Translations under genes and position numbers: made by a program | Origin: Verrucomicrobiia bacterium | GTDB lineage: Bacteria > Verrucomicrobiota > Verrucomicrobiia > Limisphaerales > UBA11358 | Direction of reading: 5' to 3' | NCBI GenBank assembly: GCA_031290985.1 | Contig: JARLJW010000007.1 | Location: forward strand, 1-59,057 | DNA: 59,057 nt | In this document: positions 43,061 through 51,700 of the stretch, piece after piece | Numbering within the stretch: the first letter of the stretch is position 1 | How the letters are laid out: each line of letters opens with the position of its first letter | The notes under the pieces: generated by a model | The model's input: the letters and a program-made list of their open reading frames with translations, nothing else | Told to the model about the DNA's origin: nothing | Database searches by the model: none

Positions 43061-44298
43061 GATGCCGCCGAACTGATTTAACCCGTAACCATTCAATTCA
43101 ACCGCAAATGCACGCCGATAAACGAAGGCAAAGGCCGGCTCGTGCGGCATCGCGCTGCCTGTTCCCGATGTCAAAGAACGCCCCCGGCCGTTTTCACGAC
43201 CCCTTTCTGCCGCTATCCATTTAACCCCCCTCCGATTTAAAAACCAGATTTAAGTTTACGTCCAATCGGCCCCGATTAGACGCAAAAATAGTCGTGAACA
43301 CTATATCGTTAACGGTTGTCTAAGGCGTCCATCCTCGGACGTATCGTCGCATCCTGCCGGTGGTTCAATTTCCGACCGGCTTCATCCGTCCCGCCGCCCC
43401 CTCTCAACTCTCATCAAAAAACTGCCTGTTTCACCTTTCTCAATTCACTAACTCACTGATTCATGAACTCACAAATTAATAATGCCCCGCCTTCAAAAAA
43501 AGCGCCATGTAGTCGCGACACCTGTTTTTAAAAAACCCGCCCCCCAATTCACTGATTCACTAATTTTCAACCTCAGTGATTGCCCGCCACGTTCACCAAT
43601 TCACAAAATCGGGGCAGTCAATTTCACCGCATGGCCGAAATTGAAGAAAGTCCCCAAACGGGGGGCACCATGAAAAATTCAGTCCGACAAAAACGCTGCG
43701 GCATTCCTGCCGGGAAATCTCACGGATGGGAACCGCGCCGGCCGGAAACAGCGGCGGAGGACAAACATAAATTTGTCAGCGCCACCCTGCCCTCCCTCGA
43801 ACAACGCCTCGCCGCCATCCACGCAAAATTTCTCGGCGACCCCCATTGCTGACCGGCCGAACGAACGCCCTCCGCTCGGAGCGCCGGCCTCCGGCACGGC
43901 GCGAAAACGCTCGCCCCCTGTCGCAGCCGACGTGAGCAGCTCAAACCGCAATCGTGCCACCGCTTTCCCGCCCCCCAGCGCCAACGGCGCGCGCCATCCC
44001 AGCCTGGGGCAACGCCCCAGGAACCGGCCCAAAAACGCCCTGAGGGCTGAAGGCCCGCCCCACCACCACGCCAAACATCATCGCAAACGCGCCAGCCCTT
44101 GTAGTGTCAGGCATCCTGCCTGACGTAGAGCCGGGCTTCCAGCCAGGTGGATGAAACCGCATATTTTCCCACACCATCAGAACAACCTTTAGCGCCTTTC
44201 ACAGCCACGTCTCTTTCCGGAAGGTAGGGATGCCGCCCGGCACGGCAGCCAAGCTGACCGCTCTGTAGAAACCTTTATTAAACCTGACGCCTCTGGCT

Positions 44299-44327
44299 CC
44301 CTCTCCGCCGTGCAACGGGGGAGAGGG
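44299..44327. repeat. Pyrimidine/purine hairpin
   Basis: CCCTCTCC...GGGGGAGAGGG forms a GC-rich hairpin. Similar elements occur at 44659-44679 and 51640-51656. These look like one dispersed family (CCCTCTCC-loop-GGAGAGGG) that may act as terminators. Confidence 0.5.
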
Positions 44328-44658
44328 CTGGGGAGAGGTGGAGCAAATCACTTGCTCGAACACTGGGCCGTTTCTCAACCCGCCTTTGTTTTGCTAACAA
44401 GTTTTCTACAAAGCACCAAGCAGGCCGCCACTCCATTGTGTTCTGCCGTCCATGGTCCTCCACCGGCGCGCGACCTTCAGGTCGCTTCAATACACGGATA
44501 TGCAAATGCATGGAAACATCTTAACGCCACCTCATTCGCGCAAGGTGAAGCGGCGCAATCATCGCGCTCCGAAAATCCTGAAAGGGTTGCCATCATTCAG
44601 CGGGGTTGCGAGGTCGCACCAAACCACCCCAGGTAATCATCCTGCAAAACGCGGTCCC

Positions 44659-44679
44659 TTCTCCCCTCGGAGGGGAGAA
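44659..44679. repeat. Hairpin of the TCCCCTCGGAGGGGA family
   Basis: Arms TTCTCCCCTC and GAGGGGAGAA around a single G form a near-perfect palindrome. It is followed by GGATGAGGGG, as the 51640 copy is followed by GGGTGAGGGG. It lies about 160 bases before addB. Confidence 0.55.
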
Positions 44680-44840
44680 TGTTAGGATGAGGGGTGCCGG
44701 AAACTCAAATCGACGCTCCCAAACTTTCAGCCAACACCCCGCCCCCATTCGTGTTGCCCGGTGCGGCTGATGGCCGTACGCCAGTACCTTCCTGAAATTC
44801 GTGTCTGGCCTTTCCGCTCTCCCTGCGCGAAAATTTCCCC

Positions 44841-47800
44841 GTGCAAGTGCGTTTCCTCCTCGGCCCCGCCGGCAGCGGCAAGACCTTCCGCTGCCTCGCG
44901 GAGATCCGCGCCGCCCTGCAGGCCGCGCCCGACGGCCCGCCGCTCGTGCTCCTCGCCCCCAAGCAGGCCACCTTCCAGATCGAACGCCAGCTCCTCGCCA
45001 CCGGCGAAATCTCCGGCTTCACCCGCCTGAACATCTTCTCCTTCGACAAGCTCGCGCGCTTTGTCTTCGACCAACTCAACCTCGCGCCGCCCCGGCAGCT
45101 CTCGCCCGAAGGCCGCGTCATGGTCCTGCGCGCGCTCCTGATGCGGCACGAAAAACAGTTGTCGCTCTTCGGCCGCAGCGCCCGGCGGCCCGGCTTCGCG
45201 GCGGAACTCAGCACGCTGCTCTCCGAACTGCAACGGCACCAGTTCACGCCCGCCCGGCTCCGCACCCTCGCCGCGTCGGCCCGGCTCCGCCCGGAACTCC
45301 AACACAAGCTCCTCGACCTCGCCCTGCTCCACGAAAGCTACGCCGCCTGGCTTACCAAACACGATCTCCAGGACGCCGACCGCCTGCTGGATTTCGCCAC
45401 CAGTGCCCTGCGCGCCGCATCCAAAAAGAAAAATCCCGCCATCGCGATCGAAAACCTGTGGCTCGATGGCTTCGCCGAGATGACCCCGCAGGAACTGGAT
45501 TTTCTCGCCGTCACCCTCCCCTTTTGCCAAAGCGCCACGCTCGCCTTCTGTCTGGAACGCGAGGAAGCCGGCGACCAGACGGACGCCCCCGCGCCTGCGC
45601 GCCTGTCCATCTGGTCCGCCATCAGCAAAACCTTCCAACAATGCCGCGCCCGCCTGGCCAACCTGCCGGACTGCGAAATCAAGATCGAGAACCTCCCGCG
45701 CACTCCGGGCCAAAACCGTTTCCCGGCGGGTTCCGACCTCGCATTGCTCGAAGCGAACTGGGCGAAGCCCGCGGAGCGCCGGGCACCGCCCCGGCAAATT
45801 CCGGCTCATGCCGGGCCGGAGCCCGGCGCTCCATCCTCCATCCTCCATCCTCCATCCTCGCCGTTGCAACTGGTTTCCTGCACCAGCCCCGAAGCCGAGG
45901 CCATCCACGCCGCGCGCGAGGTCCTAAAATTCGTCCGCGCCGATGGCGCCCCCGGCGGCGGCCGGCGCTACCGCGATTGTGCCGTGCTCGTCCGCTCGCT
46001 CGGCGCGCATCATCAGCCGCTCGCCCGCGTGTTCCGCCGATACGGCATTCCGTTCTTTCTCGACCGCCGCGAAGCCGTGACGCATCACCCCCTCGCCGAG
46101 GTCACCCGCAGCGCCCTCCGCACCGTGACCTTCGACTGGCAGCACGATGACTGGTTCGCCGCGCTCAAGGCCGGCTTCTCCCCCGCCACCGAAACCGAGA
46201 TCGACCGCCTGGAAAACGCCGCCCTCGAATTCGGCTGGCGCGGCAAAAAATGGCGAGAACCGCTCGCCGACGAATCCTTCGACAAAACCCTGACCAGCAT
46301 CCTTCCGCCTTTTGAAAAATTCTGGCAGGAGCTGAAGAAGATTGATTTGCGTCCGAATGGCATTCAACTGGCCAATGCCATTCGCGGTCTTTGGCAGCGG
46401 CTGGATGTGGAGCCGACCCTGGAACGCTGGAGCCTGCCCGCAGAGAACGATCCCCCCCAGGACTCGCCCCACGTCACCCGTCCCACGCCACCCGCCACTT
46501 TACATGCCACCGTCTTCGAGCAGATGAACCTGTGGCTGGAAAATCTCGCGCTCGCTTTCCCTGATGAACCCATGTCCCTGCGCGACTGGTTGCCGGTGCT
46601 TGAGACCGGGCTCGCCGGGCTGACCGTCGGCGTCATCCCGCCTGCGCTCGACCAGGTGCTCGTCGGCGCCATCGACCGCGCCCGCAATCCCGACCTGAAA
46701 TTCACGCTGCTCCTCGGCGTCAACGAATCCATTTTCCCCGCCACGCCCGCCGCCCCGGCCATCCTCACCAACTCCGACCGCGACGACCTGGAGAACCACG
46801 ACGCCGCGCTCGGCCCCAACCTCTTCGACCAGGTCGCGCGCGAGCATTACCTCGGCTACATCGCCTGCACCCGGGCCAATGAAAAGCTCGCCGTGAGCTT
46901 TTCCCGTCAGAGCGACGACGGCACCACGCTGAACCCCTCCCCGTTCATCACGCAGTTGAAAAACATTTTCCCGGACTTGGAAGTGGCGGAGTTCATCCAT
47001 GCCCAAGACTGGAGCCAGGCCGAACACGCCATCGAGCTGGTGCCGCTGTTGTCTGGCATCCATCCTCCATCCTCCATCCTCCATCCTCAGTCCATCCCGC
47101 CCGCTCTGCAATCGCTCACCGACCGGCTGTCACAGTTGCATGAACCGGACGAGCGCGAAGGCCTCACCTCGGCCGTGGTGGACCGGCTGTACGGCCCGAC
47201 CCTGCGTTCCTCCGTCAGCCGGCTGGAAGAGTTTGCGCAGTGCCCCTTTAAGTTCTTTGTGAAATCCGGCCTGCGCGCCGGCGAGCGGAAGGTCTTCGAA
47301 CTGGACGCCCGCGAACGCGGCAATTTCCAGCACGATGTCCTGAAAATATTCCACGAACAGTTGCTGGCCGAAGGCAAACGCTGGCGCGACCTCACCCCCG
47401 TCGAAGCGCGCACACGCATCCACGACATTGCCGACGCGCAGATGGAAAGCTTCGGCCATGGCCTGCTGCGCGATTCCGCCGAATCCATTTTCAGCGCCCG
47501 CACGATGGCCGCGGCGTTGCAGGATTTCGTCGAGGTCATCGTCACCTGGATGCGCGAGCAATACGACTTCGACCCCGCCCAGGTGGAACTCGGCTTCGGC
47601 GGCCGGACGGACGCGACACCTGCGTGGGAGATCGACCTCGGCAATGGCCACCGCTTCGCCCTGCAAGGCCGCATCGACCGCGTGGACCTGTGGCGCGACC
47701 CCGCCGGCGACTCCGCGCTCGTCGTGGTGACCGATTACAAGTCCGGCGGCAAGAAGCTCGATCCATTGCTGGTCGAGCACGGAGTCCAACTGCAATTGCT

Positions 47801-48317
47801 CGCCTATCTTGGCGCACTGCGGCACTGGCCGAATCCGAAACTAATTTTCGGCGCGGCGAAACTCATCCCCGCCGGGGCGTTTTACGTCAACCTGCGCGGC
47901 GAGTTCAAGGGCGGCGACACGCGCGATGAGATTCTCGGTGACACCGACTCCAAAAAGCTGGCCTACCGCCACAACGGACGCTTCGACGCCAGCCAGTTGC
48001 GGAAATTCGACCGGCGTCCCGGCGTGACCAAGGGCGACCAGTTCAACTTCCGATTGAACAAAGACGGCGGTTTGCCTTCCAATTCTGCGGAAGCGATCAG
48101 TTGTAAGGAATTCACCGGCCTGCTCGACCAAGTGGAAGAGCAGTTGCGCAGTCTCGGCACGAAGATTTTCACCGGGTCGGCGGCCGTGGATCCCTATCGC
48201 AAGGGCAAGTCGACGCCCTGCGAGTATTGCGATTACCGTGCCGCCTGCCGGATCGACCCGTGGACGCATGAGTTCCGCGTCCTGCGCGCCGCCAAAACCG
48301 AAGAGAGTGTATCTTGA
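44841..48317 (+). CDS. addB: AddB-type ATP-dependent nuclease subunit
   Basis: An 1158-residue helicase-like nuclease of double-strand break repair. Walker A GPAGSGKT is at 8-15 (start GTG 44841, the only start that keeps it). The C-terminal nuclease has VTDYKSGGK (Asp965, Lys967) followed by QLQLLAYL. The iron-sulfur cysteines are Cys801 (QCPFKFF) and Cys1127, Cys1130, Cys1136 (CEYCDYRAAC), spaced as in AddB. No addA follows; the next gene is msrB. Two linkers, at about residues 331-340 and 740-750, are coded by four copies of CCATCCT (45831-45858 and 47060-47087). Loss or gain of a 7-base unit would shift the frame. Confidence 0.92.
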   Translation: MQVRFLLGPAGSGKTFRCLAEIRAALQAAPDGPPLVLLAPKQATFQIERQLLATGEISGFTRLNIFSFDKLARFVFDQLNLAPPRQLSPEGRVMVLRALLMRHEKQLSLFGRSARRPGFAAELSTLLSELQRHQFTPARLRTLAASARLRPELQHKLLDLALLHESYAAWLTKHDLQDADRLLDFATSALRAASKKKNPAIAIENLWLDGFAEMTPQELDFLAVTLPFCQSATLAFCLEREEAGDQTDAPAPARLSIWSAISKTFQQCRARLANLPDCEIKIENLPRTPGQNRFPAGSDLALLEANWAKPAERRAPPRQIPAHAGPEPGAPSSILHPPSSPLQLVSCTSPEAEAIHAAREVLKFVRADGAPGGGRRYRDCAVLVRSLGAHHQPLARVFRRYGIPFFLDRREAVTHHPLAEVTRSALRTVTFDWQHDDWFAALKAGFSPATETEIDRLENAALEFGWRGKKWREPLADESFDKTLTSILPPFEKFWQELKKIDLRPNGIQLANAIRGLWQRLDVEPTLERWSLPAENDPPQDSPHVTRPTPPATLHATVFEQMNLWLENLALAFPDEPMSLRDWLPVLETGLAGLTVGVIPPALDQVLVGAIDRARNPDLKFTLLLGVNESIFPATPAAPAILTNSDRDDLENHDAALGPNLFDQVAREHYLGYIACTRANEKLAVSFSRQSDDGTTLNPSPFITQLKNIFPDLEVAEFIHAQDWSQAEHAIELVPLLSGIHPPSSILHPQSIPPALQSLTDRLSQLHEPDEREGLTSAVVDRLYGPTLRSSVSRLEEFAQCPFKFFVKSGLRAGERKVFELDARERGNFQHDVLKIFHEQLLAEGKRWRDLTPVEARTRIHDIADAQMESFGHGLLRDSAESIFSARTMAAALQDFVEVIVTWMREQYDFDPAQVELGFGGRTDATPAWEIDLGNGHRFALQGRIDRVDLWRDPAGDSALVVVTDYKSGGKKLDPLLVEHGVQLQLLAYLGALRHWPNPKLIFGAAKLIPAGAFYVNLRGEFKGGDTRDEILGDTDSKKLAYRHNGRFDASQLRKFDRRPGVTKGDQFNFRLNKDGGLPSNSAEAISCKEFTGLLDQVEEQLRSLGTKIFTGSAAVDPYRKGKSTPCEYCDYRAACRIDPWTHEFRVLRAAKTEESVS
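45831..45858 (+). repeat. (CCATCCT)4 tract inside addB
   Basis: Four perfect head-to-tail 7-base units within the coding frame, after a Pro/Ala-rich linker. The unit length is not a multiple of three. Confidence 0.9.
47060..47087 (+). repeat. Second (CCATCCT)4 tract inside addB
   Basis: Again four perfect 7-base units within the coding frame, about 1.2 kb after the first tract, in another linker rich in Pro and Ser. Confidence 0.9.
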
Positions 48318-48420
48318 ACTGCGGGGTTCGGAGTTCCGCAGTTCGGAGTTCCGCCTCTAGGCGGCCCGGGCAGAGGGATTCTGAAAACAACGCCCAGGTG
48401 TCCGTCCACACACAAGTAAC

Positions 48421-48963
48421 ATGAAACATTTTTTGATTTTAGCCGCAATAGGAGGCACTTTGTTCACCGCCGGTTGCGGAGGCATCGCGGCCGACAGCCC
48501 GGCGGCCAGAAACAGTTTAAGCAGCACCAACACCATGAAATTTCCGTTGCAACGCACCGAAGAAGAATGGCGCAAGATTTTGACGCCCGAACAATACCAT
48601 GTCCTGCGCGAAGCCGGCACCGAACGCGCCTTCACCGGCAAATATTATGCCACGACGGAACCCGGCATCTACCGCTGCGCCGCCTGCGGCGAAATCCTGT
48701 TCAAATCAGATGACAAATTCGATTCCCACTGCGGCTGGCCGAGCTTTTCCGAGATCGCCGCCCAAGGCAAGGTCATCGAGCGCGACGACACCACCTACGG
48801 CATGCACCGCACCGAGGTGTTGTGCGCCAACTGCGGCAGCCACCTCGGCCACGTCTTCGACGACGGCCCCGGCCCCAAAGGCCTCCGCTACTGCATCAAC
48901 TCCGCCTCCATCAATTTCGCGGACACGAACAGTCCGACATTTATAACGCCGGAGAAAAAGTAA
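48421..48963 (+). CDS. msrB: Peptide-methionine (R)-S-oxide reductase, lipoprotein form
   Basis: A 180-residue MsrB that reduces methionine-R-sulfoxide in proteins. The catalytic Cys158 is in RYCINSAS; the zinc cysteines are the pairs CAAC (Cys86, Cys89) and CANC (Cys135, Cys138). HCGWPSF and HLGHVFDDGP complete the fold. It has a lipoprotein signal (MKHFLILAAIGGTLFTAGC, lipobox TAGC, Cys19) and a linker of about 20 residues, so it should be anchored in the envelope and repair periplasmic or surface proteins. A cytosolic form could start at Met39, but the signal argues otherwise. No palindrome precedes it. Confidence 0.95.
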   Translation: MKHFLILAAIGGTLFTAGCGGIAADSPAARNSLSSTNTMKFPLQRTEEEWRKILTPEQYHVLREAGTERAFTGKYYATTEPGIYRCAACGEILFKSDDKFDSHCGWPSFSEIAAQGKVIERDDTTYGMHRTEVLCANCGSHLGHVFDDGPGPKGLRYCINSASINFADTNSPTFITPEKK

Positions 48964-49283
48964 GCTGCGAATGACCGCTGCATCGCGACCTTGCTTGCAA
49001 GCAGCCCGCATTTGCCAACCAAAGTGGTAGGGCGCGTCGCTCCGCGCGCGCCGTCGTCTGCCAACCGAAACAAAGTGCTCACCGCCCGCGGATCACAACT
49101 CCGTTGCCTCCAACAACGCAAAGCGTCTGGGCTGCGGCCGCTTCAGCACCGCTTTCGACTGCAAAGAAAACTTACTCACATCCAAAAATCTTCGCCCGCC
49201 TAAAAATTTTCTGTAACCAAATTTTTACCCATCTGAGATAGAAATCATTTCTACCGCTCATATTCAACCGTTAACCTTATCCC
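48964..49283. other. 320-nt intergenic region
   Basis: A GC-rich hairpin GGCGCGTCGCTCCGCGCGCGCC lies near 49030-49052 and could terminate msrB. The 90 bases before the GH92 start are A/T-rich and probably hold its promoter. No gene is seen. Confidence 0.5.
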
Positions 49284-51560
49284 ATGATTTGTGATGTACG
49301 ATGGCCGTTTGCCATCCTGTTGGCTTGCGGCCTCGCCGGATCGGTCGCCGCCAAAAGCCCGGTCGACTACGCCAACCCGCTCGTGGGCACGGCCTCGCTG
49401 GACGATCCGAAACTGCTGGGCAACGCCCCGCCGCCGGGCGAGGAGGCCTACACCGGCTTCACGTTTCCCGGGCCAACCCTCCCACATCGCGATTGCATCC
49501 TTGGCCCCATCAACAAGGACCTGACCGAAGCCGCCGGCAACCACGGCATCATTTTTCCCTACGTCCATTCGCGCCGCACCATGATCGGCTTTTCCGCGCC
49601 GATGCCCGGCCTCACCATCATGCCGGTGGTCGGCGATTGGAACGTGCCGCCCGACCGCAGCTACGCATCGCCCTATGACAAGGCTTCTGAAAAAGCGTCG
49701 CCCGGCTATTACTCGGTGTTCTTCCCCGACAGCGGCGTGCGGACCGAATTAACCACCACGGAACGCACTGGATATTACCGCTTCACTTTTCCCCAGACCG
49801 ACCGCGCCACGGTGTTGATCGACCTCGGCGCGGGCGATAACAACATCGAGATCTTGGACGACCATACCATTCGCGGCCACAGCCAGGGCCGGGGCCGCAG
49901 TTTCGTGGCTGAATTTTCCAAGCCGTTCGCGCGCTTCGGCACCTTCCACCAAAATCCGCCGCGCCTGGACGGCTCCCGCGTCCACCGCGATGACGCCATC
50001 TGGGCCGATGCGCGCAACAGCTCCGGCAGCTATGCGGGAACGTACGTGAACTTCTCCACGACGGCCGGTGAATCAGTTGTGGTCCGCATCACCACCGGAC
50101 ATAGTTACGAAGCCGCCCAACAGCAGCTTGAGGACGAGCCCAAGAAATTCGACATCGTCCGGGAAACGGCCCGGCAGGCGTGGAGCGAAAAACTGAATCT
50201 CATCGAGGTCACCGGCGGCACGGAACATCAACGTGAACTGTTTTACTCCACGCTGTACAACTCACTGCTCACGCCGCGGCTGATCACCAAACAGGGCGCG
50301 CCCTTGCACGGTCGCAATGCCGATGGCCGCGTCGCCGAATACGACCGCTACAGCCCGATTGCCTTCTGGGATACCGGCCGCAACCAGATCGTGCTGCTCA
50401 CATTGCTGGAACCCGACGTCAAAACGAACATCCTGCGTACGCACCTGGAGATGGCCAGGGAATCCGGCTGGATGCACACCTCCTTCTACGGCGACCACGC
50501 GGTGTTCATGTACCTTGGCGATTGGGAACGCGGACTGCCCTTCGATTACGCCTCCGTCTACGAATATCTCCGCAAGAACGCCATGGATCCCGCCGGCCCG
50601 CGCGGCGACCTGGCGGAATATCTGCAACGCGGCTGGGTGCATGAAGATTTTCAGGAACACCCCAGCCCGCCCAATGCCGATGGCCACGCCGGCGTCGACA
50701 AAACTCTCGAGTACAGTTGGGACGATTACGCCCTCGCGCAGTTCGCCAAAAAGCTCGGCAAGGTGGACGACTACCAGATGTTCCTCGCCCGCGCGCACAA
50801 CTATACGAATGTGTTCGATGCCACGACCGGCTTCATGCGCGGCCGGCAGGAGGATGGTTCCTGGATTTCGCCATACGACCCGTTTGAGCCTTACTACAAT
50901 TACATGTCCAAGGAGGCCTCCGGCTGGCAAAACTTCTGGCTCGTGCCGCATGATGTACAGGGCCTTATCAACCTGCTCGGTGGCCGGGATAAATTTACCG
51001 CCAAGCTCGATACGTTCTTCAACACGCCTTACCACCCGAAAGGCATCGCCCGCGACGTCACCGGCATGGTCGGACTCTACTGCCAGGGTAATCAGCCGGA
51101 TCAGCAGGTGCCGTACTACTATGACTACGCCGGGCAACCATGGAAGACGCAGGCGATCGTCCGCAAAGTTTTGGCGCTCATGTACGGCAGCGATAAATTC
51201 GGCCTCGCCTACCCCGGCATGGATGACCAGGGTTCCACCTCGTCATGGTACGTCTTCGGGGCGATGGGATTTTACACCGTCGATCCTTCCAGCCCTGATT
51301 ACATCATCGGCTCGCCGATTTTTGACCAGGTCACGCTGCACCTGGGCAACGGCAAATGTCTGGTCATCGAGGCGAAGCATAACTCGGAGAAAAATCTCTA
51401 CATCCAGTCCGCGACCCTGAACGGCCAGCCGTGGAACAAGCCGTGGTTCAGCCACGCGGACATCGCCAACGGCGGGAAATTCATCTTCCAGATGGGCCCG
51501 AAGCCGAACCTTGCATGGGGCAGCGCTCGCGACGATGCCCCGCCCTCCATGAGCCGCTGA
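49284..51560 (+). CDS. GH92-family alpha-mannosidase-like glycosidase, Glu-to-Gln variant
   Basis: A 758-residue secreted glycosidase (signal about 1-23, LLACGLAGSVAAKS). Family marks: DYANPLVGT, a beta-sandwich N-domain, the SPIAFWDTGRNQIVLLTLLEPD helix, TGFMRGRQEDGSW, and the active-site region QGNQPDQQVPYYYDYAGQPWKTQ followed by PGMDDQGSTSSWYVFGAMGFY. In GH92 mannosidases the first motif normally reads GNEP, its Glu being the general acid. Here it is Gln604, while Asp647 and Asp648 are kept. From memory, the mannose-1-phospho-6-mannose uncapping enzymes of this family also have Gln here, because a phosphate leaving group needs no acid. So a mannose phosphodiester substrate is plausible. 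Confidence 0.92.
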   Translation: MICDVRWPFAILLACGLAGSVAAKSPVDYANPLVGTASLDDPKLLGNAPPPGEEAYTGFTFPGPTLPHRDCILGPINKDLTEAAGNHGIIFPYVHSRRTMIGFSAPMPGLTIMPVVGDWNVPPDRSYASPYDKASEKASPGYYSVFFPDSGVRTELTTTERTGYYRFTFPQTDRATVLIDLGAGDNNIEILDDHTIRGHSQGRGRSFVAEFSKPFARFGTFHQNPPRLDGSRVHRDDAIWADARNSSGSYAGTYVNFSTTAGESVVVRITTGHSYEAAQQQLEDEPKKFDIVRETARQAWSEKLNLIEVTGGTEHQRELFYSTLYNSLLTPRLITKQGAPLHGRNADGRVAEYDRYSPIAFWDTGRNQIVLLTLLEPDVKTNILRTHLEMARESGWMHTSFYGDHAVFMYLGDWERGLPFDYASVYEYLRKNAMDPAGPRGDLAEYLQRGWVHEDFQEHPSPPNADGHAGVDKTLEYSWDDYALAQFAKKLGKVDDYQMFLARAHNYTNVFDATTGFMRGRQEDGSWISPYDPFEPYYNYMSKEASGWQNFWLVPHDVQGLINLLGGRDKFTAKLDTFFNTPYHPKGIARDVTGMVGLYCQGNQPDQQVPYYYDYAGQPWKTQAIVRKVLALMYGSDKFGLAYPGMDDQGSTSSWYVFGAMGFYTVDPSSPDYIIGSPIFDQVTLHLGNGKCLVIEAKHNSEKNLYIQSATLNGQPWNKPWFSHADIANGGKFIFQMGPKPNLAWGSARDDAPPSMSR

Positions 51561-51639
51561 GTTGTAGAGGCAGAAGAACCGCAGCGGACTTCTGCTCATC
51601 GACCAGGAATTTTAAGCAACGGTACAAAGGCCATCCCCT

Positions 51640-51656
51640 CTCCCCTCGGAGGGGAG
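51640..51656. terminator. Hairpin between convergent GH92 and recQ
   Basis: CTCCCCTC-G-GAGGGGAG forms a strong stem between two convergent genes, a place fit for a bidirectional terminator. It belongs to the same repeat family as 44659-44679 and lacks a T-run. Confidence 0.5.
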
Positions 51657-51700
51657 CGGGTTGGGTGAGGGGTGAACGGTATCCAAATAGCTGCCCACCC

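Larger units (their letters stand above)
42687..44840. other. Gene-poor, repeat-rich spacer
   Basis: About 2.1 kb without a convincing gene. It contains the 130-bp direct duplication and decamer array described below, GC-rich hairpins such as CCTGGGGCAACGCCCCAGG (44003-44021) and GTCAGGCATCCTGCCTGAC (about 44106-44124), and two pyrimidine/purine hairpins (44299-44327 and 44659-44679). Several minus- and plus-strand open frames here are Arg/Pro-rich translations of repeat DNA. It separates the regulon from unrelated genes. Confidence 0.6.

Noticed and set aside
43580..43852. A 90-codon plus-strand frame in the repeat spacer
   Set aside because: The part from Met near 43670 looks mildly protein-like, but no family is known and the surroundings are repeat DNA; not enough to call a gene.
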